NCBI RefSeq assembly: GCF_030272615.1
Contig: NW_026729186.1
Location: 1-27,500, forward strand
DNA: 27,500 nucleotides
Direction: 5' to 3'
From: Cryptomeria japonica
Taxonomy: Eukaryota > Streptophyta > Pinopsida > Cupressales > Cupressaceae
Part shown: positions 1-8,215 of the stretch, piece after piece
How the letters are laid out: each line of letters starts with the position of its first letter
How positions within the stretch are numbered: position 1 is the stretch's first letter
The notes under the pieces: generated by a model
What the model was told of the DNA's origin: nothing
What the model saw: only the letters and a program-made list of their open reading frames with translations
Database searches by the model: none
Position numbers and translations under genes: made by a program

Positions 1-1765
1 CGCGACGCGTCCGATACACAGATAGTTCCAAGGCGGCCGAGGAGCCTCACCGCATAGCAATCGGGGTGCGAGGCGAGGGATGCGGCGAGAAGGACCCAAC
101 GGCTAGACGGAAGAGGCTTCGGGTCCGCCTCGGAATGGTCCAAGCATCGGACGCGCTTGGGGCGACTACCAGTGACAACCCCTTATCCCGCGACGCGTCC
201 GATACACAGATAGTTCCAAGGCGGCCGAGGAGCCTCACCGCATAGCAATCGGGGTGCGAGGCGAGGGATGCGGCGAGAAGGACCCAACGGCTAGACGGAA
301 GAGGCTTCGGGTCCGCCTCGGAATGGTCCAAGCATCGGACGCGCTTGGGGCGACTACCAGTGACAACCCCTTATCCCGCGACGCGTCCGATACACAGATA
401 GTTCCGAGGCGGCCGAGGAGCCTCACCGCATAGCAATCGGGGTGCGAGGCGAAGGATGCGGCGAGAAGGACCCAACGGCTAGACGGAAGAGGCTTCGGGT
501 CCGCCTCGGAATGGTCCAAGCATCGGACGCGCTTGGGGCGACTACCAGTGACAACCCCTTATCCCGCGACGCGTCCGATACACAGATAGTTCCAAGGCGG
601 CCGAGGAGCCTCACCGCATAGCAATCGGGGTGCGAGGCGAGGGATGCGGCGAGAAGGACCCAACGGCTAGACGGAAGAGGCTTCAGGGCCGCCTCGGAAT
701 GGTCCAAGCATCGAACGCGCTTGGGGCGACTACCAGTGACAACCCCTTATCCCGCGACGCGTCCGATACACAGATAGTTCCGAGGCGGCCGAGGAGCCTC
801 ACCGCATAGCAATCGGGGTGCGAGGCGAGGGATGCGGCGAGAAGGACCCAACGGCTAGACGGAAGAGGCTTCAGGGCCGCCTCGGAATGGTCCAAGCATC
901 GGACGCGCTTGGGGCGACTACCAGTGACAACCCCTTATCCCGCGACGCGTCCGATACACAGATAGTTCCGAGGCGGCCGAGGAGCCTCACCGCATAGCAA
1001 TCGGGGTGCGAGGCGAGGGATGCGGCGAGAAGGACCCAACGGCTAGACGGAAGAGGCTTCAGGGCCGCCTCGGAATGGTCCAAGCATCGGACGCGCTTGG
1101 GGCGACTACCAATGACAACCCCTTATCCCGCGACGCGTCCGATACACAGATAGTTCCGAGGCGGCCGAGGAGCCTCACCGCATAGCAATCGGGGTGCGAG
1201 GCGAGGGATGCGGCGAGAAGGACCCAACGGCTAGACGGAAGAGGCTTCAGGGCCGCCTCGGAATGGTCCAAGCATCGGACGCGCTTGGGGCGACTACCAG
1301 TGACAACCCCTTATCCCGCGACGCGTCCGATACACAGATAGTTCCGAGGCGGCCGAGGAGCCTCACCGCATAGCAATCGGGGTGCAAGGCGAGGGATGCG
1401 GCGAGAAGGACCCAACGGCTAGACGGAAGAGGCTTCAGGGCCGCCTCGGAATGGTCCAAGCATCGGACGCGCTTGGGGCGACTACCAGTGACAACCCCTT
1501 ATCCCGCGACGCGTCCGATACACAGATAGTTCCGAGGCGGCCGAGGAGCCTCACCGCATAGCAATCGGGGTGCGAGGCGAGGGATGCGGCGAGAAGGACC
1601 CAACGGCTAGACGGAAGAGGCTTCAGGGCCGCCTCGGAATGGTCCAAGCATCGGACGCGCTTGGGGCGACTACCGTTGCCAACCCCTTATCCCGCGATGC
1701 GTCTGATACACAGATAGTTCCGAGGCGGCCGAGGAGCCTCACCGCATAGCAATCGGGTTGCGAGG
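1..1765 (-). repeat. 188-bp tandem repeat array (putative 5' ETS repeats)
   Basis: Nine head-to-tail 188-bp units start at 1, 189, 377, 565, 753, 941, 1129, 1317 and 1505, and a diverged partial tenth starts at 1693 and ends near 1765. Copies differ by a few substitutions. The first three share CTTCGGGTCC where the other six have CTTCAGGGCC, and the last full copy has its own changes near 1674. The array probably continues left of the window. On the proposed 45S strand (minus) it lies downstream of every promoter core, so it would be transcribed as 5' external transcribed spacer. Each unit contains short open frames of 70-94 codons that recur only because the DNA repeats. The repeat is certain; its ETS role is inferred. 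Confidence 0.95.
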
Positions 1766-2006
1766 CAGATTATTGGGAAGGGAACCCCCTGGGATGCGGC
1801 TCAAGCAGTGCCCAAAGGGACTGGAATGCGGAATCACATCGAGAGACCCAAATGCTATACGAGGGCTCAAATCGAATTATCGATTTGGCCACGACATGGA
1901 CGCATCGGAACGACTACCTTTGCCGAACCACTCGCAATTGCATCCATACCGAAACCAATAGACATTTCCGTTAGAGCCCTCGCATAGCATTCGGGAATCT
2001 CGCATG

Positions 2007-2092
2007 CCCCTCTAAATCGACCAATGCTGGCGCTCAATGAAAATCCGAGCGCTACCACCGTTCGAGCGCCAGCATTGGTCGAGTTAGAGGGG
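2007..2092 (-). other. 29-bp-arm inverted repeat downstream of Pol I core 1
   Basis: The arms at 2007-2035 and 2064-2092 are complementary with one mismatch in 29 bp and enclose a 28-bp loop. The inner 17 bp (GACCAATGCTGGCGCTC and its complement) are perfect. Transcribed leftward from 2126, this would form a strong RNA hairpin about 35-120 nt into the ETS. Cores 2 and 3 have weaker hairpins in the same place. Confidence 0.85.
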
Positions 2093-2116
2093 CACGGGGG
2101 AGAATGCTCCAGTCAA

Positions 2117-2148
2117 CACCTCCCCTATATAAGTTATTTGTCCGATTC
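2117..2148 (-). promoter_or_regulatory. Pol I promoter core 1 (leftmost; candidate gene promoter)
   Basis: On the minus strand this reads CGGACAAATAACTTATATAG followed by GGGAGGTG. It matches the plant Pol I initiation consensus TATAT(A/R)GGGG, with initiation expected at the A before GGGG (T at 2126 on the + strand). It is closest to the presumed 18S side, which makes it the best candidate for the gene promoter. The family match is from known plant rDNA; activity is inferred. Confidence 0.7.
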
Positions 2149-2502
2149 TCGCACAACCGTAGTCTGCCTCGTCGAATCAAACAACGGTCCCAGATTCCGA
2201 CTTCCGTTCCGTAGAGACCCAAAAGCTAGATGGAGGCTCGCAAGAAAGAGAGTCGGCGCATAGCAATCGGGTTTCTCGAACGTTTAGGGACCGAGCTCAC
2301 TTGCGGATAGGGCAAAATCCGCCAAGCAACCCAAAAGCTAGACGGGGGCTCGAATCGAATCGCCTAGGCGGCCACAACAACGACGTGTTGGATCGACTAC
2401 CAGTGCCAAACCATTCAGCAAGACTAGTCTGTGTCGAGGCCGGATAGAGATTCTCAGAGAGCGCCCGCATAGCATTTAGGAGACCTGCCGCGTCCCTCAC
2501 AC

Positions 2503-2571
2503 TCGACAAATGGTGGTGCACGTTTATAAATCCGAGCGATCCCAACCCTTTCAAGCACCAACATCGGTCGA
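2503..2571 (-). other. Inverted repeat downstream of Pol I core 2
   Basis: The 17-bp arms at 2503-2519 and 2555-2571 pair at 14 positions and have outward extensions ending in CCCTC/GAGGG. The hairpin sits at the same offset from core 2 as the 2007-2092 inverted repeat does from core 1. The bases differ but much of the pairing is kept. Confidence 0.6.
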
Positions 2572-2605
2572 GATAGAGGGGCACGGAGGGGGCTGCGTGA
2601 GACAA

Positions 2606-2638
2606 CACAGTCCCCTATATAAGTTATTTGTCCGATTC
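2606..2638 (-). promoter_or_regulatory. Pol I promoter core 2
   Basis: TATATA lies at 2616-2621. The minus strand reads TTATATAGGGGACTG, so the initiation core is intact while the sequence just downstream (ACTG instead of AGGTG) differs from the other copies. It lies 490 bp from core 1. Confidence 0.65.
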
Positions 2639-2943
2639 TCACACATCCGAAGAATGGTCATCAAATCGGACAACAGCCCAAACTTCCGACTTCCGTCCCA
2701 GAAAGCCCAAGAGCTATCTAAAACGTTCATGGCCGGAACTCGATCGCGGCTATACCAGTCCGCCAAGCAACCCAAAAGCTAGACTGGAGCTCTAGTCGAA
2801 TCACCTCTGTGGCCATTGCAAGGACGTGTTGGAGCGACTACCATTGCCGAACCATTCCGCAGGTCGAGTCCATACCAAGGCCGCATAGAGATTCACGATG
2901 AGCTCCTGCATAGCAATCAGGAGACTTGCCGTGTCCATCACAA

Positions 2944-3011
2944 TCGATAAATCCTGGTGCAAGATTTTTGCATCCGAGCGCTCCAACCAGTCGAGCACCA
3001 GCATCAATCGA
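2944..3011 (-). other. Inverted repeat downstream of Pol I core 3
   Basis: The arms at 2944-2960 and 2995-3011 pair at 14 of 17 positions. The apical part is CTGGTGC/GCACCAG, where the copy near 2007 has CTGGCGC/GCGCCAG, so one base pair has changed on both sides. Confidence 0.6.
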
Positions 3012-3047
3012 CATAAACGGGCACGGGGGGAGGATGCTCGAGAACAC

Positions 3048-3079
3048 TACCTCCCCTATATAAGTTATTTGTCCGATTC
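3048..3079 (-). promoter_or_regulatory. Pol I promoter core 3
   Basis: TATATA lies at 3057-3062. The minus strand reads TTATATAGGGGAGGTAG. It is the last core of the older, diverged repeat type with AAATAAC rather than AAATAGC upstream. It lies 441 bp from core 2. Confidence 0.65.
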
Positions 3080-3149
3080 TCAAGCAGCCGAAGTCTGGTC
3101 ATCGAATCGGGTCAAAGACCACAACTTCCGACTTTACCCACAATGCAAG

Positions 3150-3495
3150 TCATCGAATCGAACATCGGCCCCCGAGTCGGACTCCATGCGTATGTCAGGT
3201 CATCGGACCCAAATTCCGCCTTCCTGCGCATGGCGGGCCATCAATATCAACTCGGTCATCGGACCCAAACTCCGCCTTTTTGCGTATGGCACGCCTTCAA
3301 ATCGGTCATCGGACCCAAATTCCGCCTTCCTGTGCATGGCGGGCCATCAACATCAACTCGGTCATCGGACCCAAATTCCGCCTTTCTGCGCATGGCACGC
3401 CATCAACTCGGTCATCGGACCCAAATTCCGCCTTCCTGCGCATGGCAGGTCATCGGACACAAATTCAGACCTCGCCAATATGCCTACGTATCGAA
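3150..3495. repeat. Short tandem repeats with GGTCATCGGACCCAAATTCC
   Basis: GGTCATCGGA starts at 3198, 3254, 3304, 3360, 3410, 3448 and 3497, giving spacings of 56, 50, 56, 50, 38 and 49 bp. Each unit continues with CCAAATTCCGCCTTCCTGCG and CATGGC. The same words appear inside the neighbouring 311-bp repeat, so this looks like local expansion of one part of that repeat. No promoter core lies in this stretch. Confidence 0.9.
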
Positions 3496-3592
3496 TCGGT
3501 CATCGGACCCAACTTCCGACTTCATCCATACTGTAGGGTCTTTGAGGTTGGCGCGGTGCGCTCAACCCAGGGAGTCGACCCATCGAAGCATA

Positions 3593-3624
3593 CACCTCCC
3601 CTATATAAGCTATTTGTCCGATTC
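3593..3624 (-). promoter_or_regulatory. Pol I spacer promoter core 4
   Basis: TATATA starts at 3602. The minus strand reads AGCTTATATAGGGGAGGTG. GTCGAC lies at 3574-3579. It belongs to the 311-bp repeat family. Confidence 0.65.
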
Positions 3625-3903
3625 CCACACCTGTGTAGTTTGCACCTCTGACCAGGACATCGACCCCAACTTCCGAACTCGACTGCAACGACGGCACCAG
3701 CGCCTTGGTGCGCACCTTGCGACGCACAGTCCCAACATTCGCCTTCCTGCACATGGCAGGTCATCGGACCCAAATTCCGACCTCGCGAGTATGCCTACAT
3801 ATCGAATCGGTCATCGGACCCAACTTCCGACTTCATCCATACCGTAGGGTCTTTGAGGTTGGCGCGGTGCGCTCAACCCGGGGAGTCGACCCAACGAAGC
3901 ATA

Positions 3904-3935
3904 CACCTCCCCTATATAAGCTATTTGTCCGATTC
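3904..3935 (-). promoter_or_regulatory. Pol I spacer promoter core 5
   Basis: TATATA starts at 3913, exactly 311 bp from core 4. Core and flanks are identical to core 4 over the 32 bp. Confidence 0.65.
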
Positions 3936-4214
3936 CCACACCTGTGTAGTTTGCACCTCCGATCAAGACATCGACCCCAACTTCCGAACTCGCCTCCAAC
4001 GACCGAACCAGCGCCTTGGTGCGCACCTTGCAACGCACAGTGCCAACATTCGCCTTCCTGCACGTGGCAGGTCATCGGACCCAAATTCCGACCTCGCGAG
4101 TATGCCTACATATCGAATCGGTCATCGGACCCAACTTCCGACTTCATCCATACCGTAGGGTCTTTGAGGTTGGCGCGGTGCGCTCAACCCGGGGAGTCGA
4201 CCCAACGAAGCATA

Positions 4215-4246
4215 CACCTCCCCTATATAAGCTATTTGTCCGATTC
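4215..4246 (-). promoter_or_regulatory. Pol I spacer promoter core 6
   Basis: TATATA starts at 4224, 311 bp from core 5, with the same 32-bp core. Confidence 0.65.
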
Positions 4247-4525
4247 CCACACCTGTGTAGCTTGCACCTCCGATCAGGACATCGACCCCAACTTCCGAAC
4301 TCGACTAAAAAGACCGCACCAGCGCCTTGGTGTGCACCTTGCAACGCACAGTGTCAACATTCGCCTTCCTGCACATGGCAGGTCATCGGACCCAAATTCC
4401 GACCTCATGAGCATACCTACTAATCGAATCGGTCATCGGACCCAACTTCTGACTTCATCCATACCGTAGGGTCTTTGAGGTTGGCGCGGTGCGCTCAACC
4501 TGGGGAGTCGACCCATCGAAGCATA

Positions 4526-4557
4526 CACCTCCCCTATATAAGCTATTTGTCCGATTC
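4526..4557 (-). promoter_or_regulatory. Pol I spacer promoter core 7
   Basis: TATATA starts at 4535, 311 bp from core 6. It is the last core before the 52-bp satellite. Its upstream flank (minus-strand sense) has GATTCCGACACC where cores 4-6 have GATTCCCACACC on the + strand. Confidence 0.65.
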
Positions 4558-4650
4558 CGACACCTGTGTAGTTTGCACCTCCGCTCAGGACATCGACCCC
4601 AACTTCCGAACTCGCCTGCAACGACCGAACCAGCGCCTTGGTGCGCACCA

Positions 4651-5283
4651 AAAGTGCGCACTTTTGGAGGGCACTTTTGTGCGCTCCAAAGGTGCGCACT
4701 TTTGGAGGGCACTTTTCTGCGCTCCAAAGGTGCGCACTTTTGGAGGGCACTTTTTGGAGGGCACTTTTCTGCGCTCCAAAGGTGCGCACTTTTGGAGGGC
4801 ACTTTTTGGAGGGCACTTTTCTGCGCTCCAAAGGTGCGCACTTTTGGAGGGCACTTTTTGGAGGGCACTTTTCTGCGCTCCAAAGGTGCGCACTTTTGGA
4901 GGGCACTTTTTGGAGGGCACTTTTCTGCGCTCCAAAGGTGCGCACTTTTGGAGGGCACTTTTTGGAGGGCACTTTTCTGCGCTCCAAAGGTGCGCACTTT
5001 TGGAGGGCACTTTTTGGAGGGCACTTTTCTGCGCTCCAAAGGTGCGCACTTTTGGAGGGCACTTTTTGGAGGGCACTTTTCTGCGCTCCAAAGGTGCGCA
5101 CTTTTGGAGGGCACTTTTTGGAGGGCACTTTTCTGCGCTCCAAAGGTGCGCACTTTTGGAGGGCACTTTTTGGAGGGCACTTTTCTGCGCTCCAAAGGTG
5201 CGCACTTTTGGAGGGCACTTTTGTGCACTCCAAAGGTGCGCACTTTTGGAGGGCACTTTTCCTGTGCTCCAAAGGTGCACACC
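4651..5283. repeat. 52-bp satellite interrupting the promoter array
   Basis: GCGCTCCAAAGG recurs at 4719, 4771, 4823, 4875, 4927, 4979, 5031, 5083, 5135 and 5187, giving nine steps of exactly 52 bp. Shorter 38-bp forms that lack one TTTGGAGGGCACT segment lie at both ends. Each unit has an imperfect palindrome, CTCCAAAGGTGCGCAC plus TTTTGGAG, and two GGAGGGCAC words. Internal units look identical, which indicates recent homogenisation. All three + frames and all three minus frames stay open across most of it, so the open frames of 243-304 codons here mean nothing. Confidence 0.95.
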
Positions 5284-5408
5284 TAGGTGAGCACCTTCGA
5301 CCACACCTTGTAGCACACCAAACTCTGACTTTCGACTTCATCCGCAATGCAGGGTCTTTGAGGTTGGCGCAATGCGCACAACCAGGGGAGTCGACCCATC
5401 AAACCCAA

Positions 5409-5440
5409 CACCTCCCCTATATAAGCTATTTGTCTGATTC
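5409..5440 (-). promoter_or_regulatory. Pol I spacer promoter core 8
   Basis: TATATA starts at 5418, 883 bp from core 7 because the 52-bp satellite lies between them. The minus strand reads AGCTTATATAGGGGAGGTG; the upstream flank has CAGACA instead of CGGACA. Confidence 0.62.
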
Positions 5441-5565
5441 TCATACATGCGTAGCCTGCAGGAGCAATTAGGACATCGACCCCAACTTTCGGCTTCTAAA
5501 CGAAAACAAGGTCTTTGAGGTTGGTGTAATGCGAACAACTAGGGGAGTCAACCCATCAAACCCAA

Positions 5566-5597
5566 CACCTCCCCTATATAAGCTATTTGTCTGATTC
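5566..5597 (-). promoter_or_regulatory. Pol I spacer promoter core 9
   Basis: TATATA starts at 5575, 157 bp from core 8. The nearby GTCGAC has decayed to GTCAAC. Confidence 0.62.
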
Positions 5598-5722
5598 TCA
5601 TACATGTGTAGTCTACAGGAGCAATTAGGACATCGACCCCAACTTTTGACTTCTTAACGAAAACAAGGTCTTTGAGGTTGACGTAATGCGCACAACCAGG
5701 GGAGTCGACCCATCAAACCCAA

Positions 5723-5754
5723 CACCTCCCCTATATAAGCTATTTGTCCGATTC
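5723..5754 (-). promoter_or_regulatory. Pol I spacer promoter core 10
   Basis: TATATA starts at 5732. GTCGAC is intact at 5704-5709. It lies 157 bp from core 9. Confidence 0.62.
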
Positions 5755-5879
5755 TCATACATGTGTAGCCTGCAGGAGCCATTAGGACATTGACCCCAAC
5801 TTTTGACTTCTTAACGAAAACAAGGTCTTTGAGGTTGGCGTAATGCGCACAACCAAGGGAGTTGACCCATCAAACCCAA

Positions 5880-5911
5880 CACCTCCCCTATATAAGCTAT
5901 TTGTCTGATTC
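5880..5911 (-). promoter_or_regulatory. Pol I spacer promoter core 11
   Basis: TATATA starts at 5889. The GTCGAC block reads GTTGAC here. It lies 157 bp from core 10. Confidence 0.62.
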
Positions 5912-6099
5912 TCATACATGTGTAGCCTGCAACAACGATTAGGACATCCACCCCAACTTCTGAATTCGTCTGCGTTGACCGCACCAAAGGTGCACGCCTT
6001 GGTGCTCACCAAAATCCGACTTCCGACTTCTTCTGCTATGCGGGGTCTTTGAGGTTGGCGCAGTGCGCACAACCAGGGGAGTCAACCCACCGAATGCAA

Positions 6100-6131
6100 C
6101 ACCTCCCCTATATAAGCTATTTGTCTGATTC
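6100..6131 (-). promoter_or_regulatory. Pol I spacer promoter core 12
   Basis: TATATA starts at 6109. It is 220 bp from core 11 because of the extra segment that carries ACCAAAGGTGCACGCC. The GTCGAC block reads GTCAAC. Confidence 0.62.
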
Positions 6132-6256
6132 TCATACATGCGTAGACTGCAGCAATGATTAGGACATCCACCCCAACTTTTGACTTCTTAAACAAGACAG
6201 GGTCTTTGAAGTTGGTGCAGTGCACACAACCAGGGGAGTCGACCCATCAAACGCAA

Positions 6257-6289
6257 CACCTCCCCTATATAAAGCTATTTGTCCGATTC
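6257..6289 (-). promoter_or_regulatory. Pol I spacer promoter core 13 (rightmost)
   Basis: TATATA starts at 6266. This copy has one extra A (TATATAAAGC on the + strand), so the spacing between the initiation core and upstream flank is 1 bp longer than in all others. It is the most gene-distal core, and no further core is seen to its right. Confidence 0.58.
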
Positions 6290-6345
6290 TCATACGTGTA
6301 GTCTGCAGCAGCGATTAGGACATCGACCCCAACTTCCGAATTCGT

Positions 6346-6540
6346 TTGCATTGACCGCACCAAAGGTGCACGCCTTGGTGTGCACCCTGGAGTGCACTTT
6401 GGTGCTCACCTCGGTGCACACTTTGGTGTGCACCTCGGTGTGCACCAAAGGTGCGCACCTTGGAGCGCACCAAAGGTGTACACTTTGGAGCGCACCACAT
6501 AGGGTCTTTGAGAGGTTGGCGCAGTGCGCACACCAAGGTG
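6346..6540. repeat. Palindrome-rich GGTGCRCACC segment
   Basis: The stretch is packed with GTGCACC and GGTGCGCACC words, such as CACCAAAGGTGCGCACC near 6440. It ends in a last TTTGAGAGGTTGGCGCAGTG fragment of the promoter repeat near 6506. It is the transition between the promoter array and the G-rich minisatellite. Confidence 0.75.
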
Positions 6541-8215
6541 GGTGTTGAGGTGCGTGCCGAGGTGGGTGGGTGCTAGGGTGCGCTCCATGGTGGGTGCCAG
6601 GGTGGGTGCGTGCTAGGGTGGATTCCAAAGAGGGTCATAGGGTGGGTGCCAAGGTGGGTTGGTGATATAGTGGGTTCAAAGGTGGGTACTAGGGTGGGTT
6701 CCAAGGTGGGTCACAAGTTGGGTGCCAGGATGCGTGGGTGTTAGGTTGGGTGCCAAGGTGGGCTCCTGCGTGGGTGGGTGCTAGGGTGGGTTTCAAGGTG
6801 GACGCGAGGGCGGGTGCCAAGGTGGGTAACAAGTTGGGTGTTAGGATGGGTGAGTGCTAGAGTGGGTGCCAAGGTGGGTGGGTGCTAAGGTGGATGCCAA
6901 GGTGGTTCACAGGGTGGGTGGGTTCTAGGGTGAGTTCCAAGGTGGGTCACAGGTTCAGTGCTAGGGTGGGTGTCAAGGCGGGTGTCGAGGTGCCTGGGTG
7001 CTAGGGTGTGGATGCCAATGTGGGTCATAGGGTGGGTACTAGGGTGGGCTGCAATGTGGGTGCCAAGGTGGGTAACATGCTCGGTGGGTTCTAAATTGGG
7101 TGCCAGGGTGGGTGTGCACCCACCTTGCCCGAGGTGGGTGCCAAGGTGCCAGTGTGGGTGGGTGCTAAGGTGGATGCCAAGGTGGGTGAGAAGGTGGGTG
7201 ATAGGTTGAGTGGTAGGATGGGTGGGTGCCAAGATGGGTCACAGGGTGGGTGCAAGGGTGGGTAGGTGCTAGGGTTGGTGTCAGGGTGGGTGGGTGCTAG
7301 GTTGGGTTCCAAGGTGGGTGCGAGGGTGAGTGTCAAGGTGGGTCACAGGTTAGGTGCTAGGATGGGTGAGTGCTAGGGTGCAAAGGTGCCAGGGTGGGTG
7401 CTAGGATGGGTCGATGCTAGGGTGAGTGGCAAGGTGGGTCCACAAGTGTCAAGGTGGGTGCCGAGGTGGGTGCCAAGTCGGCGACTGCTATGGTGGATGC
7501 CAAGGTGGGTCACGGGGTGGGTGCCAAGTTGCTAGGTTGGGTTCCAAGGTGGGTGCCAACGTGGGTGCTAGGGTGCGTGGGTTAAAGGGTGTGTCACAAC
7601 GTGGGTGCCAGGATGGGTGCGCACCCACACTGGCCAAGACGGGTGCGGGTGCAAGGTTGGGTTCCAAGCCCGGTCACAGGCTGGGTGCTAGGATGGGTGG
7701 GTGCCAAGGTGGGCACCAGGGTGGGTGCACCCACCCTGGCCAAGGTGGGTCACGGGGTGGGTCCTAGGGTGGGTAACGGGGTGGGTACTAAGGTGCGTGC
7801 CAAGGTGGGTCATAGGGTGGGTGCCAAGGTGGGCACCAGGGTGGGTGTGCACCAACCCTAGCCAGGGTAGGTCACGGGGTGGTTGTCGGGGTGGGCGTCA
7901 AGGAGCCAAGGTGGGTGGCAAGTAGCCAAGTTGCGTGCCAAGGTGGGTGTCGGGGTGGGTGCCAAGGATCCAAGGTGGGTGCCAAGGAACCAAGGTGGGT
8001 GTCTGGGTGGGTGCCGAGGTGGGAGCCAGGGTGGGTCCCAAGGTGAGTGCAAAGGTGGGTGCCAGGGTCAAGGTGAGTGCCAATGTGGGTTCCAAGGTGC
8101 CAGGGTCAGGGTGAGTGCCAATGTGGGTTCAAAGGTGCTAAGTTGGGTGCGAGGTTGGGTGCGAGGGTGGGTGGGTGCCAAGGTGTGCTAGGTGGAAGCC
8201 CGGGTGGGTCGGCAT
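6541..8215. repeat. G-rich degenerate minisatellite
   Basis: The + strand is built of variants of GGTGGGTGCCAAGGTGGGT and GGTGCTAGGGTGGGT in units of roughly 10-24 bp. Many places have four close runs of three G, for example near 7264-7300, so G-quadruplex formation is plausible. It is not telomeric repeat: TTTAGGG or TTAGGG arrays are absent. The part from 7727 onward belongs to the first 7.92-kb unit and recurs at 15650 and 23574. No gene is seen; frames of 64-115 codons are repeat by-products. Confidence 0.9.

Larger units (their letters stand above)
1..2126 (-). other. Putative 45S 5' external transcribed spacer (partial)
   Basis: If the leftmost Pol I core (TATATA at 2126-2131 on the + strand) is the gene promoter, the primary transcript would start near 2126 and run toward position 1. 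It would cross the inverted repeat at 2007-2092 and then the 188-bp repeats before reaching an 18S gene outside the window. No 18S sequence is visible, so the left limit is unknown. Any of the thirteen cores could be the main start, in which case the ETS would be longer. Confidence 0.5.
1766..3150 (-). repeat. Diverged 440-490-bp promoter-bearing repeats
   Basis: Three related segments share the same order of landmarks: GCATAGCA (1986, 2468, 2909), an inverted repeat, CCCCTATATAAG (2122, 2612, 3053) and a TTCCGACTTCCG-like tract (2196, 2685, 3125). Two of them also share an AAAGCTAGA tract near 2222 and 2772. Promoter spacing is 490 and 441 bp. The copies are clearly older than the 188-bp and 311-bp arrays because they carry many substitutions and indels. 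They read as the ancestral promoter plus upper-ETS module. Confidence 0.8.
3496..4650 (-). repeat. 311-bp tandem repeats (about 3.7 copies) with Pol I cores
   Basis: Copies begin at TCGGTCATCGG at 3496, 3807, 4118 and 4429, exactly 311 bp apart. The fourth copy runs into the 52-bp satellite near 4650. Each contains a Pol I core, a conserved block with GTCGAC about 28 bp on the transcribed side of the core, and the TTCCGACTTC motif. This is a classic spacer-promoter duplication. Short open frames of 66-254 codons across it are repeat by-products. Confidence 0.95.
5284..6345 (-). repeat. 157-bp tandem repeats with Pol I cores
   Basis: Six Pol I cores lie at steps of 157, 157, 157, 220 and 157 bp. 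The 220-bp step carries about 63 extra bp (near 5960-6045) that resemble part of the 311-bp repeat. Each unit has the GTCTTTGAGGTTGG word, a short GTTGG...CAAC inverted repeat, and AACTTTTGACTTCTT, a diverged form of TTCCGACTTC. The units look like a shortened version of the 311-bp repeat. Confidence 0.93.

Noticed and set aside
47-1647. Recurring 94- and 70-codon open frames on the minus strand starting MDHSEA
   Set aside because: They recur every 188 bp, overlap in different frames as the unit length is not a multiple of three, and have no known similarity.
4651-5283. A CRISPR array
   Set aside because: There are no unique spacers between repeats; the whole 52-bp unit is repeated, and the context is plant rDNA.
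4433-5347. A 304-codon repetitive open frame through the 52-bp satellite
   Set aside because: Both strands and several frames are open at once; the repeat unit of 52 bp is not a multiple of three, so the frame rotates. There is no evidence of coding selection.
2122-6280. CTATATAAG on the + strand as Pol II TATA boxes
   Set aside because: The word could serve as a TATA box, but the strictly conserved CCCC next to it matches the Pol I initiation core on the other strand, and no genes follow on the + strand.
6541-8215. Interstitial telomeric repeat
   Set aside because: The G-rich units are variants of GGTGGGTGCCAA and GCTAGGGTGGG, not TTTAGGG or TTAGGG.
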